A stretch of DNA of 64,000 bases from Progne subis subis (Eukaryota; Chordata; Aves; Passeriformes; Hirundinidae): contig JAKJHU010000181.1 of NCBI GenBank assembly GCA_022316685.1, forward strand, positions 1,083,194-1,147,193, written 5' to 3'. The notes below the pieces were generated by a model. It made no database searches. It had not been told where the DNA came from and saw only the letters and a program-made list of their open reading frames with translations. Position 1 is the first letter of the stretch. Every line of letters begins with the position of its first letter. Shown here piece after piece: positions 31,313 to 43,492 of the stretch. The position numbers were made by a program, and so were the translations under genes.

Positions 31313-32039
31313 TCTTATGTAAATAAATGCAAAGCAGTCCTCATTTAGTTTGCAAATCTCAGTCAGGAACACGCACTCCCCACAGCTCCTCAGTTTCCAT
31401 GGATTTGGCCTTGGGCTCGCCCTTTCCACCGGAGTTCATCCCTCTTTTCCATGGCTCCCCTCGGGGGGGATGGATGCAGCTGTGCAGGAGCAATCTGTTA
31501 CCAGGAATGTTCCAGGAGAAACCCTGCTCTGACTCCAGGCCATCATCTGGGGCCACTCCCAGCTCAGCCCCCAACACTCCCAGTCTGTGCCCAGGGTTTG
31601 GGAATGGGACAATGTCTGACTTTCCCTGGGAATTTTGTCCATAAATACATAAATAAACATAATTTATACATAAATAATTAAAACCCCTCCCTCTGGAGGG
31701 CTGTGCCCTCCACCACCACCACCACAGGAATTCTGCCAGCGTCAGCTTTGAGCGCTCCCAGGTCAAAGCAGTGGAAGGGGGAGACCAGAACTCCCAGTAA
31801 CAGGAGCGCACTGGTTGCACTGGTGGTCCTGAGGCGGGGGTTGATGGTTTGGCTGAGCCCCGGGTGCCCTGCAGCAGTTCCCAGCTGCCCAGGGAGGCTT
31901 TTCCCAGCCTGGAGCAGCACAGCATCACCCGGAGCCGGGATGCTGGAAGCTTTCCCCTGGCGCTGCTCTGGTCACTGTGTGATACAATCTCACAGAGGGC
32001 AATGAGCCCCCTGAAAATGCAGCAGGTCTGAGGGTTCAC
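31313..32039. other. Noncoding stretch, no genes seen
   Basis: Contains a TAAATACATAAATAAAC-type AT stretch at 31640-31680 and a CCACCACCACCACCAC run at 31709-31724. The 237-codon minus frame spanning 31359-32072 runs through both, has no domain that I recognise, and carries a WWWWW run coded by the CCA repeats. Confidence 0.4.
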
Positions 32040-32390
32040 CTGCAGCCTCCCAGAGTGGCTTAATAATAGCAAGACAACTTCTCTGGATGTGCTTTGTAAA
32101 AGAAAAAAGGATTTAATAATGACAAAAGTAACAAAAGAAATCTCAGCCGAACACAGTGCAGAGAGAACTCTTGCACTGGCTCAGGCAGTCCAAAAAAGCT
32201 CTGGGAAGTTCTGTGCATTCTTTTAGGTATTTCATGGTCCAGGTGGGTTTTTTTGGCATCTTACCCAATGAAATTGGCAGGTTTTGGGGTACAGCTACCA
32301 GCATCTCTGCTTGTCACCTGGACACTTACTGGGAAAAGAGCATCAAAGTCTCTGGGTCCTTTACCTTATAAAAACAGCAAGGGGTGAATC
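32040..32390 (-). mobile_element. Putative LTR remnant, antisense
   Basis: On the minus strand the order is a TATA-like GTTTTTATAAGG word near 32362-32375, about 260 bases of unique-looking sequence, then CATTATTAAATCC (polyadenylation-like, near 32110-32122), CTTTTACAAAGCACATCC and AGAGAAGTTGTCTTGC. That is the arrangement of promoter, R and U5 in an LTR, and it resembles avian ERV termini as I remember them. There is no second copy in the window and no clean TG...CA edge, so the call is tentative. Confidence 0.4.
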
Positions 32391-34972
32391 TTAAACCTTT
32401 CCCTATCTGGAAACTCCTGCTGGGGTGTGGGGTGCGTTCCTGCAGCGCTGCTCCCCGATTTGCAGAGCACAGGTAATGCCACCCTCAAAAAAGCAGCTGG
32501 GAGCCCGGGGCTGGCTGAGCTCTCAGCTCTGACTCCAATAAAATTCCGACAGAACAGCTCAGCCCCGGGCTGGAACAGCAATCCAGTGCATCCCGAGACA
32601 TTACCCCCTTTAAAGGTGCACATTCCCCCTGTTAATTGAAGAGCAGGCGCTGGAAGTAAAGAGGTAATTGGTTCTGGCTGTAAATGATTTATTGGGCATT
32701 GTAATGAACAGCACAGCTCTCTCTGCTCTCAGCCCACGGATTCGCTCACCCAGCTGCTCCTGCCAGGATAATTGGCCTTGCTTGCAAATCTATTTGGATT
32801 GTACAAGATTATCTGTTAATGCTGGGAGATGAAATGTCATAAAATGAGAGGTGTTTTTCAGGAACACTTGAAAGTGCAGCAGCTGAAGTGCTGCAGCTGT
32901 AAACACCAGACGCTGCCTTGAAGGGACAGGCTGGGAGGCTTTTATTGATGCTAAAATCTTCCCTGTGATTTGAAGTGTTGTGACTCAGCAAAGGATTTCA
33001 CCCAAACCACTTCAGCACCTCCAGACTGTGCCAGAAAATGCCCACGGGGCTGTGGTTACCTGATCAAGGTGATCACAGTGCCCACACAAACATCCAGAAA
33101 TAGGAGTGCTCCCTCAGAACAGCTTCCCGTTTCTGAATTGCTGCGTTTCAGCTGCACCACTTTGTGCTCTCTTCCAGACAGGAGACATGAAAATGTATCC
33201 TGGCTCCAGAAAGCTCTCAGGAATTGTCTGAGGAGCTGAGGAGCTGCAGCATTACCTGCTGCGTTCAGGGTGGCTCTTTCACAGAGACGCTCGACTTCAG
33301 GCTCTGGAGAAAGGCACGTCAGTTTAGGGGAGAAAAGAAAGGGGGGAGATATGTTCAGTGGATTATCCAGAGCCTTTTTCACTCGTCTTCCTGTGTGCTT
33401 TCGTGAGATCCCAGTAAAGGACTGGGAACCAGGGCACAGGGTGACAGGAGGGGCCCACCCAGCCCAGAGGGAAACGTCCGAGAGGAGACTGAGAGTCTGC
33501 GCTGGCCAGTATTCCATAAATACCCTCTGCCACAGAAATCCCAGTGCCCACCCTGACCTGAGGGGGTCAGAGGATGTCTGAACATGTTCTCCCACGTGCT
33601 GCCTGCCCACGACTCTCCAGAGCAGTTTTCCAGCTGTTCTGACCCTTTCCTGTTGTGCAACTCCAGCTAAGATCAGGAATTGTTGTTCGGAAAGAGCAGA
33701 AAGTCACAGATGCTGTTAGGAATCGGGAATTCTGGGCAGAGCCCCCACAAGTCCCGACTCTGGTGGAGCATTCCTGGTTTCTCAGCCCAATAAGGAATAT
33801 TTTCAGCTGAGTTATTTCACGGGGAACATGAACACAAATGTGTCACCAGCCAGGGAAACAGATGGATTTGGTGACAGTCCTACAGCTGGAGAGGAGTCCT
33901 GTAACCCAACATCTCCGCAGTTGTTTCCAATTATTTATTGAAAACTGCAGGTTTGCACCTGGAAAACCACCAAAGATGAAACACAACTTTATCACCAAAC
34001 TGCCCTTTTTTTTTTCCCCTCTCATTTTTAGAATATATTCAAGGATTTGGATCATTCCCAGGAAACAAAATCCTTCCATGTCCCCCAAAAGACGGAGCAA
34101 CAGTTCTCAAGGCACATCTTCACCCCGAGGGAATAAAATGCTTTATTTATCCTGGGGGCTCATGCCCGTGGAGCCTCCTTCCTGCCTGCTGATATTCCCA
34201 AAAGAGGCACTCACTAACTGTGGTTATTTTTCATGGGCTGAATCACACAACTCAAATCATCTCTTCTTTCTCTGCCAGCTTGAGAAAAAAAAACCCCAAG
34301 GCCATCTATCCCTAACCACTGCAATTATAATGCAGTTCCAAATTAGTGCATCAAAAGCCAATAAAAGGACATGAACAAGACAGAATGCCAGCCCAGAAAG
34401 CCATAAATCCACAAAAAAATAGCGCTGCTCAACAGCTGTCCAGGTTTAATTCTGAAATAAACAGGAGAACATGTCACCTCTTGTTCTGCTTAGCATTGAT
34501 TTAATGCTTGAATATTCATTTAAAGTGTCTCGTTTCTAGAACTTTTAGGTCCATCAGCTGTTGCCAGAGCCCAGGCAATCCTGGAGCTCAGCTCAGCCAG
34601 GGATTGACCTGGGGGCACTCTACAACACAGATTAATTGGGGATGATTGATTGATTGATTGATTGGGCCCCGCCTGCTGCACACACTAATTCTGCACCATT
34701 TAAAGCTCACAAGGCTGTTGGGATTCATTGATTTCACAGGGTAATAAAATCATGCCTGGTTGTTCAGCCAAGAGCAGAGAACTGATGGAAGGAAGGGGAG
34801 GTTGAGATAGAGCCAGAGTGGGAAGTGAGGAGTTGCAGTTGCAGGAGTTGCAGTGCCCTGTTCCTGCTCAGATTGTCCCCAGCTGCCCCTTTCCTTCCAG
34901 TGGTGAAATGTGGGAATTGTCTTCAGTTTGTGGCTTGGCAGCATTTGCATCTTACAAATGACATGAGACATG
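32391..34972. other. Noncoding stretch, no genes seen
   Basis: Includes a short GATT repeat (34646-34668). The 178-184 codon frames near 33056-33610 and 33838-34374 show no family signature. No dispersed repeat recognised. Confidence 0.4.
34646..34668. repeat. (GATT)n microsatellite
   Basis: Five tandem GATT units in an otherwise unique stretch. Confidence 0.85.
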
Positions 34973-35533
34973 AAATAACAATCAGGAAATGACAATCAGG
35001 AAATAAAACAATCAGGAAATAACCACCACTCAATAACAACCATGAAATAACGACCACGAAATAACCACACAAAATCACAACTACAAAATCACAACCTCTC
35101 AGTAACAGCCATGAAATCATAACCATGAAATAACCACCTCAAAATAACCACCACGAAATAACCACACAAAATCACAACTACAAAATCACAACTGCTCAAT
35201 AACGACCACAAAATCATAACCACTCAATAACAACCACCCAATAACCATCGCAAAATAACCACCACAAAACAGCCACCATGATATAACCACCACAAAATAA
35301 CCACACAAAATCACAACTACAAAATCACAACCGCTCAATAACAACCATGAAATCATAACCATGAAATAACCACCACAAAATCACAACTACAAAATCACAA
35401 CCATTCAGTAACAACCACAAAATCATAACCACTCAATAACCAGCTTAAAATAACCACCACCCAATAACCACCACAAAATGACCACACAAAATAACCACCA
35501 CAAAACAGCCACCACGAAATCACAGCTCAATAA
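34973..35533. repeat. AAC-rich degenerate tandem array
   Basis: Words such as ATGAAATAACCACC, AAAATCACAACTAC and CTCAATAACAACC repeat with a loose period of roughly 11-14 bases. A larger block starting GAAATAACCACACAAAATC recurs at 35058 and 35155 (97 bases apart), with a close relative near 35294, so block duplication contributed. G is nearly absent from the plus strand. No coding role. Confidence 0.9.
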
Positions 35534-38500
35534 CCGCCGCTGCCTCCTCAGCGTTCCAGAGGACCTGGCAGGATGTGGATGCCTGGAGAACAAGCACCAT
35601 CCCAATTCAAGACCAAACGGGTGAATGTGGAACAGCAACCAGCCCCTGGACGCGTGGGGTTTGGGGAAGCGTCCAGCTCTCTCTCTGGTGGGATCTATGG
35701 GATTATTTTGTCTCAGGGCCCTGAGGCAGAGCCTCTCTCATGCTCAGGTCGGGGTGTCAGGGCTGATGTCAGAGCCTGTTGAGCCCCTGCTCTGCTCCTC
35801 AGAGAGGTGGAACCACCACCTTGGAAGGTGATTTCTCTCCACAACAGGTCCATGCAGCTCTCCACAACTTCCTGCCCCAATTCCAGCTTCCCATCCCATA
35901 GATCTTTGGAACAACCACTCCAAACTCCACCAAATCACTTTGAAGGAGCTGTTAAATGTCCAGGGAGAAAAGCATTTCTGCTCTGAGCTCCAGCCTGGGA
36001 ACTCTTTTGCTTCCCCTGCTGTGATTCTGATTTGTACCCCGGCACCAGCACCTGGCTCCTCATTTTCCTCTCCCATCAGAGTCAAATTGTTTGGAGATTG
36101 GTCATGCTGAAAAGAGTCTCTCACAACCCTTCTGCTGCTTGGAGCTCATTGGAAATGGAACTCATTACCTGCCCTGCCTTCCCAATTAGACAGCCCCTGC
36201 AACTCCAATTAAACTGTTAATTGATGTCACTGCCCTCAAATTACCAGCTACAAATAAAAAGGGAAAATACAGGAAATTTGGAATTAATAAAAAATAGCAG
36301 CAGGTTTTCATTTCCAGCCTGGTGTTTGTATCCTTTCAGGACAACTTTACTGCCCTGGCTGAGTGCCACAAGAATAGATGCCCTGATTTATTTTATTAAT
36401 GATCCCATTGTCTTTGTGTGCACTGAAATTGGGATACTTCCTCAAGCAAAGGCTGAACAATCAAGTATTAACAGGACTCCTGAGTCTGCCTTGGATGCTG
36501 GAGCTGGAATTCCTTAAAGTCTGACAGAAAGGAATGCTTCTCAAGCTCTTCCTCTATAAAAACCCTCTTTGAAGGGAAAAAAAAAAAAAAAAAAAAATCT
36601 GTCACTTGTCTTGTGCAGGGAAAATTCGTTTTCTTTTCTAGTTTATTCAGGTTTTTTTTTGCCCATCCTGTTTCTCCGTGGCTGCGTGCTCTGGAGTGGA
36701 GGGAAAACCAAGAAGGAGATGGACAGTGGGTCATAAAGGAAGGTCCAAGATGGTGAACACCCCCTTAATGACATATATGTGCTTTTAAATTCTGTTTATA
36801 GGAATCCTTGATGTGAATTCAGCATATGGACCTTAGCTGGGCCTCGGGGTGTGCACAAAGAGCTCAGGATCCTGCTGGGAATCTGCCTGGAGAGGAGGGA
36901 GCAGAGGCAATGCTGTGGTTCCCAGCACAGGGCTGGGGCAAAGCTCTGCTCTCCCACCCCGCTTTGGCCTCTCCGGTCCTGGGAGGGCAGTTCCCTCCCC
37001 CAAAAAAAGGATATTTAATTATAGCTGGGTATTTTAAGTTCAGGAGAAAAGAAGGAGGGGAGAAGCAAAGAGCTTTAAGGACAAAACAATGTCCTTTTGT
37101 TTATGTTTTTAATATGGGAGCTCTCCCGCCTCGCTCGGAGTAACTCTAATTTAAAGGGACATCTGGATGTAAAACAAGCAAGGAAAAAGGATCTGTGAAG
37201 CAAACACTGGGAAAATGAGAGATGCTGATGTTGAGAGCTTCTCAAAGGACTGTCACAGGCAGGGAGGTTTCCCAATGGAACACTTGGGAGCCAAGGTAGC
37301 ACTGCTGATTTATTTAGGGAATTATTTGGAGACCAAGGGATAAAAAGCGGGAATAGAATTGAGCAGGTGCTGGGGGTGAGGTGCTGCTGATCACAGGCAC
37401 GGGAGGGGTGGTCTGGGAAGGATAAAACAAAGGGTTTCCATGGAATTGTGCCCTGTTCTGGGTGTTCCCTGCTCTACAACATCCACCTGCACACAAAACC
37501 CTGCCCTGGGGCTGGCATTCCTTTTGGAAGGGACTGGAGCTCAGAATGAACATTTTCATTTCAAAATCTGTAAGTTGCTATTAAGGGAAATGATGGATCA
37601 CAGTATTAGAGTGGGAATACACAAAGTTCGTGTTGCCTTTCTCTTTTCTAATGAAATTACTGGGAGTAATTGGCTGTACAAGACCTTCCTTAATCACCTC
37701 GACCACCCCACGACAGAGGTCACTCTGCTGGAATCCACAAAACTGTCTCTGCCTTTGGATCCTGCTTAATAAACTGAGCTGACAATAAATAAGTTTCAAA
37801 GTAGTAAAAAATGTGCACAAACCTGCAGCACTGAGGAGCTACAGGCTGGGAACACAACACAGACTATTTCACAATAGAGTTCCTGTTTGCAGAATCACAA
37901 AATTATTATTAAAATTTTATCTGGGAGGCTTTATTCTCCTTTCGCCTCTGCTACAAAAGCATCAGAAGCAGATGCAATAAACAGGATGAATATTTATCCC
38001 CTTAGTTCCTTCATCAATACCTGGACATCAGCCTTTTCTAATAAAATTACAACACAGACGTGATTAGGTCCCACGATATGAAACGATGGAGACAGTGATT
38101 GCTGCGTGCACAATACTGGGCCAGATAAGAACTTAAGGTCTCAGAACTTCAGAAACCTGAATTTTATCCAGAATTAATTTCCTTTAATCACATTCAGCCA
38201 CACTCTCAGCAACTCCGGTTGGGTTTCTCTGTGCTCGGGAGGCTCTGATAATCAGTTTATAAATGTCTCTCGTACTGAAAGAATGGAAATGGGCAGCTTC
38301 CCATCCTAATAACAGCCAAGACCTAAAGTTGTCCATCAGGGTTTTTATAACCAGGAGCTGATGTATTCCCTTGAAGGGAGCAGCTCATTTCACAAACCCA
38401 GCTCCCGCTCAGGCGGATGTGCAGAGGCAGCAAAAGAGAGCACAGCTCAGCTCAGTGCACTCCACACTTCCCTGGACTGGGCCAGTCCCATCTGACAGTC

Positions 38501-38809
38501 CACACAATTTTCTCCAAGGCCTGGGACCACCAGTCCTCCTCTGGGGCTGAAACATTTCAGCGCAGGGAGCAGAATCCGTGATGTGAGCAAATCCAGGCTT
38601 TGGCTGGAGGGCACCAGAGCCCCGGGGTGCTGGGAGCAGCTCATCCCCGCCCCTGCCATCTGCAGGTGTGTCTTGGGTCGCAAAACAAGATGAATTCTAT
38701 TGCCGTTTGTTGGAACCGCTCAAAGAGGAGATTTTTTCTTTGTCTCAGAACTCTGGGGGAAGGGGGTGGGTGTGTTCTGTTAAACCAGCTGTGTCACTGT
38801 TCTTTATCC
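35534..38809. other. Mostly unique noncoding DNA
   Basis: No gene or dispersed repeat recognised. A 21-base A-run lies at 36577-36597. AT-rich unique parts at 36200-36340 and 37870-38300 contain few repeats. Confidence 0.4.
36577..36597. repeat. Poly(A) run, 21 bases
   Basis: Uninterrupted A-run after CTTTGAAGGG. No processed pseudogene or SINE body is recognised upstream of it. Confidence 0.9.
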
Positions 38810-38814
38810 CTTCC

Positions 38815-39348
38815 AGGCCCATCCTCCCTGCAGGGATCTCTGCTGCTCCTGGGCCATCCAGGCTCACTGCAGGGCCGAGACAATTCCATCATCTACGGGG
38901 AGATGCTGCACCCAGGGGAGGAGCCCGGCATTCCCAGCTGGATCAAACCTGGCACTGGGAACAGCAGCACAGGCTGTGTGCACTGGATTGCCAGAGGAAC
39001 CCCAGAGCCATCTCAGCACCGTGGGACCTTCTACAGGTTCATCTCTGCTCCACCAGAACCACAGCTGGCACTGCAGAGGGCTGGATTGCACTGCTCCAAC
39101 ACCCTGACCAACAGGGGTCAGCTCCTGTTCTGACTCTGTCTGTATTCTCTTTTTTTTTTGGTAGTTTGCTTTTTTTGTCCTACTACATTTTTAATATTCC
39201 TAGTCAAGAACTGTTATTCCCACATCTTTGCCTTAAAGCCCCTTCATTTCAAAATGATAATAATTCCGAGGGAGGGGGTTCACATTCTCCATTCCAAGGG
39301 CAGCTCCAGCTTTTCCCTGGCTGACACCTGTCTTTCCAAGCTGAGACA
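38815..39348 (+). mobile_element. ERV/LTR-like remnant
   Basis: The part from CATCTACGGGGAGATGCTGC through CTGCTCCAACACCCTGACC, TTCTGACTCTGTCTGTATTC, CACATCTTTGCCTTAAAGCC, GGGAGGGGGTTCACATTCTCC and TGACACCTGTCTTTCCAAGC follows the block order I recall from a dispersed avian ERVL-type LTR; this is memory, not an alignment. The 177-codon open frame ending at 39133 lies inside it and is therefore unlikely to be a host gene. The 3' edge is placed at GAGACA (39348). The 5' edge is unclear. Confidence 0.5.
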
Positions 39349-39523
39349 AGGTGTCACTCGGGAAGGAAATGAGAGGAATGCCCAGGACCTGCTGGTTTGG
39401 ACAGAGCTCCCCAGGTTCAGCCTTCTGGGCTTGGCCTGGAGCAGGGGACAGACAGGGAAGTGCAGCCTAAGCAGAGCAAAGCTCCTGAGAAAGCTGCACA
39501 AACTCCCTGCTCCAGCCCCACTC
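39349..39523. other. Short spacer between two LTR-type elements
   Basis: About 175 bases of unique sequence separating the ERV-like remnant from the group C LTR. Nothing recognised. Confidence 0.4.
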
Positions 39524-40033
39524 TGTGGGAAATCCGGGCACAGAAAATTCTCAAAACCTCGCGCATGCAGGCCCAGGCACAGAAATGAATACAGGGTTCG
39601 ACCTGAGACCTTGGAAAAGGCTTCCAGATTTAGAGACCACAAGCAAGAATGTGAGTTTGTAGTTTAAGCAGAAACACGTCAGGCTGGGCAGTGGAAAGGT
39701 TTGAAGCCTTAGAGTTTGGATATAGAAGCAGTTAAAGGAATAGTAAAAATCTGAAGGTGTAAGTAGGTTTGTGTGCATTATGCAATTGGTTAAGAAGGTC
39801 AGCATTGCAGCAAGACCTGTGAGACTGGTTAATAAGAGATGGGTGTGAAAATAGAAACAATCTTTGTGGCAGTAGTTTATTGCTAATAAACCTTTAAAAC
39901 ACCTTGTAACCAGAGGTCGTGTGAGTACTATCAACCTCTAACTTAGGCTGTGAAGAGTTCTCACCCTTCCTGAGACTGCAGAAGATAAGAGCAATAAATA
40001 AAAAACCTTAAAACATCTCTCCGTGGTCCCACA
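39524..40033 (+). mobile_element. Solo LTR, group C
   Basis: About 510 bases, bounded by 7-bp inverted repeats TGTGGGA (39524-39530) and TCCCACA (40027-40033). A GCAATAAATAAAAAACC polyadenylation-type signal lies about 35 bases before the 3' end. Parts resemble group B (13386-13903): ACCTGAGACCTTGGAAAAGGCTTCCA against ACCTAAAGCCATGGAGAAAGCTTCCA, followed in both by GTAGTTTAA. So B and C look like subfamilies of one LTR group. No target-site duplication is certain. The only coding-like frames are short antisense ones. Confidence 0.7.
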
Positions 40034-41964
40034 CACAATCCCCATACCACTCCTTATTATTCTATGGAATTTTGCTGCCAAAAATAACCCTAAAAGGGTC
40101 AGAAGCCAAGCCAGGGTCCCTCTGAGCACAGCTCACTTGTTCACAAATGCACATCACCCAACAAGCTCTGAATTCACCATATGGAAAAGAAGATCCACTT
40201 TGTCCGACCTCAAAATAAACAGGAGATGTTTTGCTGCTTAATTTAACTGCCTGCCTTTTTCCTTTTGCATCCTGTAAACACAGATTTAAATTTAGAACAA
40301 GGGTGACAGATCAGGCTGGAGAAGAGGGAGGTTCCACGTCTCGTCCTCAACTTTGCCTCACATAGTTCTGGAGCGAGCCAGCTGTTCCTGACTGTAAATT
40401 TGGGATGCAGGGAGCACTAACCCAGAGACAAGTGTCCCTGCAGACGCGTGCCCACTTCCCTGTGCTGAGGAGAGGGGCTGAACCGCCGCACAGAGCGCTC
40501 ACGGAATGCTGGATTTCCCTGAGGAGAGCTGGGAAAGCTCAGCTGAAGCCCCAGGGGTGAGCGTGGCACGAGCCCCTCTGTCACAGCCTTTGTCTTTGCA
40601 CAACACCCTCCTGGCAGAAAAAAAACACAATATAGGAAGGCACAGAAAATAGTAAAATTGTGGATTTTGAAGCAATCTGCATGGGAAAGGAGCCTTTTCT
40701 CAGGCTGTCTCTTCTGGAAAGGTCATTTTACACCTGCTCAGTGAGGCTGGGCTCGATGCTCTTGGATTTCTCTTCCAGCCTGAAGGATTGTGTGACTGTG
40801 ACCAAGAAGCAGCACATTCCACGTTGTCCTGCAGCCAAGGACATGCTCTGGTCACGTTTTATTTCCTCTCACTGCTGGGAAGGGGAAAGGGAGTTTTCTG
40901 ATAGGGAATCTTTGAGTAGTGACGTTTGTTGCCTAATCAAGTCTGGAGCAGCACCACCAAAATGAAATTAAAGAATATCAGAGTTCGGAGGTGTAAAATT
41001 GAGTTTGGGATTTTAGTCAGATTGGAACATCAGAAACAGAATGGAAAAAAAGTTTTACTTTCTGAAACACTGCTCATATTTATAACACTCATCCCATTGG
41101 GATGGGACATTGGCCAAAGCATTTTCCTGTTGCCTCAGAGACAGAAACAGAAAAGTGAAGTTAAATCCCTGTAATATCCACAGAATTATTTTATTTCTTA
41201 GCCCCTTAAAATGGTCTTGAACTACTTAACCCTGAAATGCCTCTGAAAATAGCTGGAAAATATGCTTGCATACTTTGACGATGCAATTTATTTCTATTTA
41301 AAAGATGTCATTAATAATGCTCCTAATTGATTAACTATGAGGCCAAATGAAGGAACTAAATTATTGAGTTGAGTATTTCAGTTTTGATGACATCAATTAA
41401 GAAAAAATGCAGTATTTCTAAGAAGTAGTTCTAAAAATAATTTTGACAACAATTAATTAATTAGCACAGATTGCCTTCATCAAATCAATGCAGGGGTGGG
41501 TCTGTCCCAGAGGGTTACTTTAAGTTAAATGCCCATCATGCACAAAATTCCAACACAAAAGTTATTTCCAGCCTTTCCCAATATCCAGATTAATACAGAA
41601 TTTTCCCAGAAATATTTAAAGTGTGTAGAGAATACAGGACATACTTTGCTTTTATCCAAAATACTTTATAACTGTCGGTGCAAATACTGAAATACTATGA
41701 GAGTTGGAGGGGGGATTTCTTCCCCTGCTGTAACAGTGGGTGAAAATTGTTCCAGTTCCAGGGCAAAGGAAATCGTTCCCAAATGAAGGGAGGCAGCTGA
41801 GGACAAGGGCAGGGAGAGCAGGGGGCTTTGGGGCTCAGCATTCCCTAGAAAACAACATCCAGAAACAACTCTTGGTGTGCCCAAAGCCACAACGGAGCTG
41901 GGAAGAGCAGGAAAACCCTGGGGGTTCACACACAGGGCTCAGCTGAGATTCTGCAAACACAACC
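40034..41964. other. Mostly unique noncoding DNA
   Basis: No gene or repeat recognised. 41200-41480 is AT-rich and free of recognised repeats, with TTAATTAATT-type homeodomain-like words. It is a possible place for a conserved noncoding element, but there is no proof. Confidence 0.35.
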
Positions 41965-42405
41965 TGATGCCTTAAGTTCCACTTCTGTATTTTCCAGGTT
42001 CTGCACTGCACTGGTGCATAACTCTGGACTTCATCCGAAGCGTGAGCGAGTTCCCTCACAGCTCAGTCACACACAACAATCCTTCTCCAGCCCCAGAACC
42101 AAGGACACCGCTGCAGCTTCGGGCACAAAAAGTGCAAACACAGGGAACTGAGGAGAGCAAACTGGGAGGGTGGGACTGCATCACCTGAAGTGTAACTGGA
42201 CAATGAACCCCAGCGTGTAAATGGACCAAAACTTATCAAAGTGTGAGAGCTCCTGACCCAGGTCCATCCTGGTCCATCTTGGGTGCAGCCCTGACGAGGC
42301 TCCTGCGCTGCCCAAGGTGCCTCCTTTGAAGGGCTTTTCATAAATTTCTGTTTTATTCCTTTAACTCTGTCCAGCCTCTGTTCCAGGCAGCCTCTGAAGG
42401 CATCA
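41965..42405 (+). mobile_element. Solo LTR, family A, complete copy (A3)
   Basis: A 441-base unit with perfect terminal inverted repeats TGATGCCTT (41965-41973) and AAGGCATCA (42397-42405), flanked on both sides by AACC (41961-41964 and 42406-42409). It shares with A1 the GGACAATGAACCCC...GTAAATGGACC block, the ATCAAAGTGTGAG word, GGTGCAGCCCTG...CCAAGGTG, and the TAAATTTCTGTTTTATTCC region, which is the decayed polyadenylation site. It is more diverged than A1 and A4, and shorter because the CATTTTG-type internal repeats are reduced. Confidence 0.88.
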
Positions 42406-43371
42406 AACCAAGTGGGAATTTGGTGCCAGGAAAGTTTTAATTAAACACGGCACTGCTGGCAGTGAACCCAGGACCTTCAAAACCTTGAGGTTAATCAAAG
42501 CCTTTTTGATACCGAGCCTTTCTATCAACCACAAATCAGCTATTTCAGAGAGATGAGAGTGCCCAGGAGGAATCACGTGGTTTAAAGCAGCGCTTCAAGC
42601 CCCAGAAGTGCCACCCCTGTGCCCAGACAGATCTGGAGGTGGGGATCCAGCCCGTTTGGGGCTGGGAAGGAGCTCAGGCTGCGCCTGGCTCAGCACCAAC
42701 CTCGGATTCCCGGTCAGAACAGCTCCCAGGGCTGTGCCTGCTCCAGGGGGATTCTCCTTCCCCTCTGGGCAAACACTGCTCACTTGAGGCCGGGTTTGTG
42801 AGGTTTTCCCATCTGCACATGCCAGGAAAAGGACAAGCACGGTTCTGGAGAAGCAGAGCAATGCCGTGGCTGGACCCACGGGCAGGGAGCTGGAACTGCG
42901 CCGTACCTGGGCTCTGCTTGATCCAGTCCTTGAATGATCCAGATTTATCCACGTCAGGAGACCTGGAAAAACAGGCATCCATCAGCTGAGCAGCACCTTG
43001 TAATTCATGGAATATGAATTATCTTAATAGCCTTTAATTAACGTAATATTAATAGGAGAAAAAGCAACCTGCTTTGCAGAAGGAAATCCAAATAAACCCT
43101 CGTGCATATAAATGATGCCGTATTTTACAGCCTACCCAGTGCTTGAAGGTTGAAATTTAAAAATTCCCAGACTGAGGGGGATTCCAGCCCCAGCCATAAC
43201 AGACCCACTTTTATTTTATGCTCCCCCTGTGCTGAAAATCACCAGGTTAAACCAAAGAACAAAGGCAGAGATTCATGAAGACAAGGCAAATAAACTCTGA
43301 ACAGAAGAACAAGTCAAGAAACAATTCCAATGCCTGGCAAGTTCATTTCAACCCCAGCTTTTTGGGGTTTT
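42406..43371. other. Noncoding stretch, no genes seen
   Basis: A faintly tRNA-like piece at 42450-42520 was considered and rejected. The 102-127 codon frames near 42600-42990 lack any recognised domain. Confidence 0.4.
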
Positions 43372-43445
43372 TGGGTTTTTTGGTTTGGTTTGGTTTGGTT
43401 TGGTTTGGTTTGGTTTGGTTTGGTTTGGTTTGGTTTAGTTTGGGT
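43372..43445. repeat. (GGTTT)n pentanucleotide microsatellite
   Basis: About twelve GGTTT units, then imperfect G/T-only sequence to about 43492. The plus strand contains only G and T apart from one A, so it could form two-tier G-quadruplexes. It is not the vertebrate telomere repeat. Confidence 0.95.
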
Positions 43446-43492
43446 TGGGGATTTTTTTTGTTGTTTGTTTGGTTTTTTGGGTTTTTTTTTTA

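Noticed and set aside
31359..32072. 237-codon minus frame
   Set aside because: No recognised domain, carries a CCA-repeat-derived tryptophan run, and crosses an AT-rich repeat and a region next to an LTR-like remnant.
36577..36597. Tail of a processed pseudogene
   Set aside because: No gene-like or SINE-like body lies upstream of the A-run on either strand.
38600..39324. Overlapping 177- and 218-codon plus frames suggesting an exon
   Set aside because: Both are open over the same sequence in different phases, and this sequence resembles a dispersed ERV/LTR unit, so a host exon is unlikely.
42450..42520. tRNA-like piece on the minus strand (GGTCCTGGGTTCACTGCC word)
   Set aside because: The stems do not pair properly: the T-arm closes only over four bases with an eight-base loop, and no sound acceptor or D-arm forms.
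43372..43445. Interstitial telomere repeat
   Set aside because: The unit is GGTTT, not TTAGGG.
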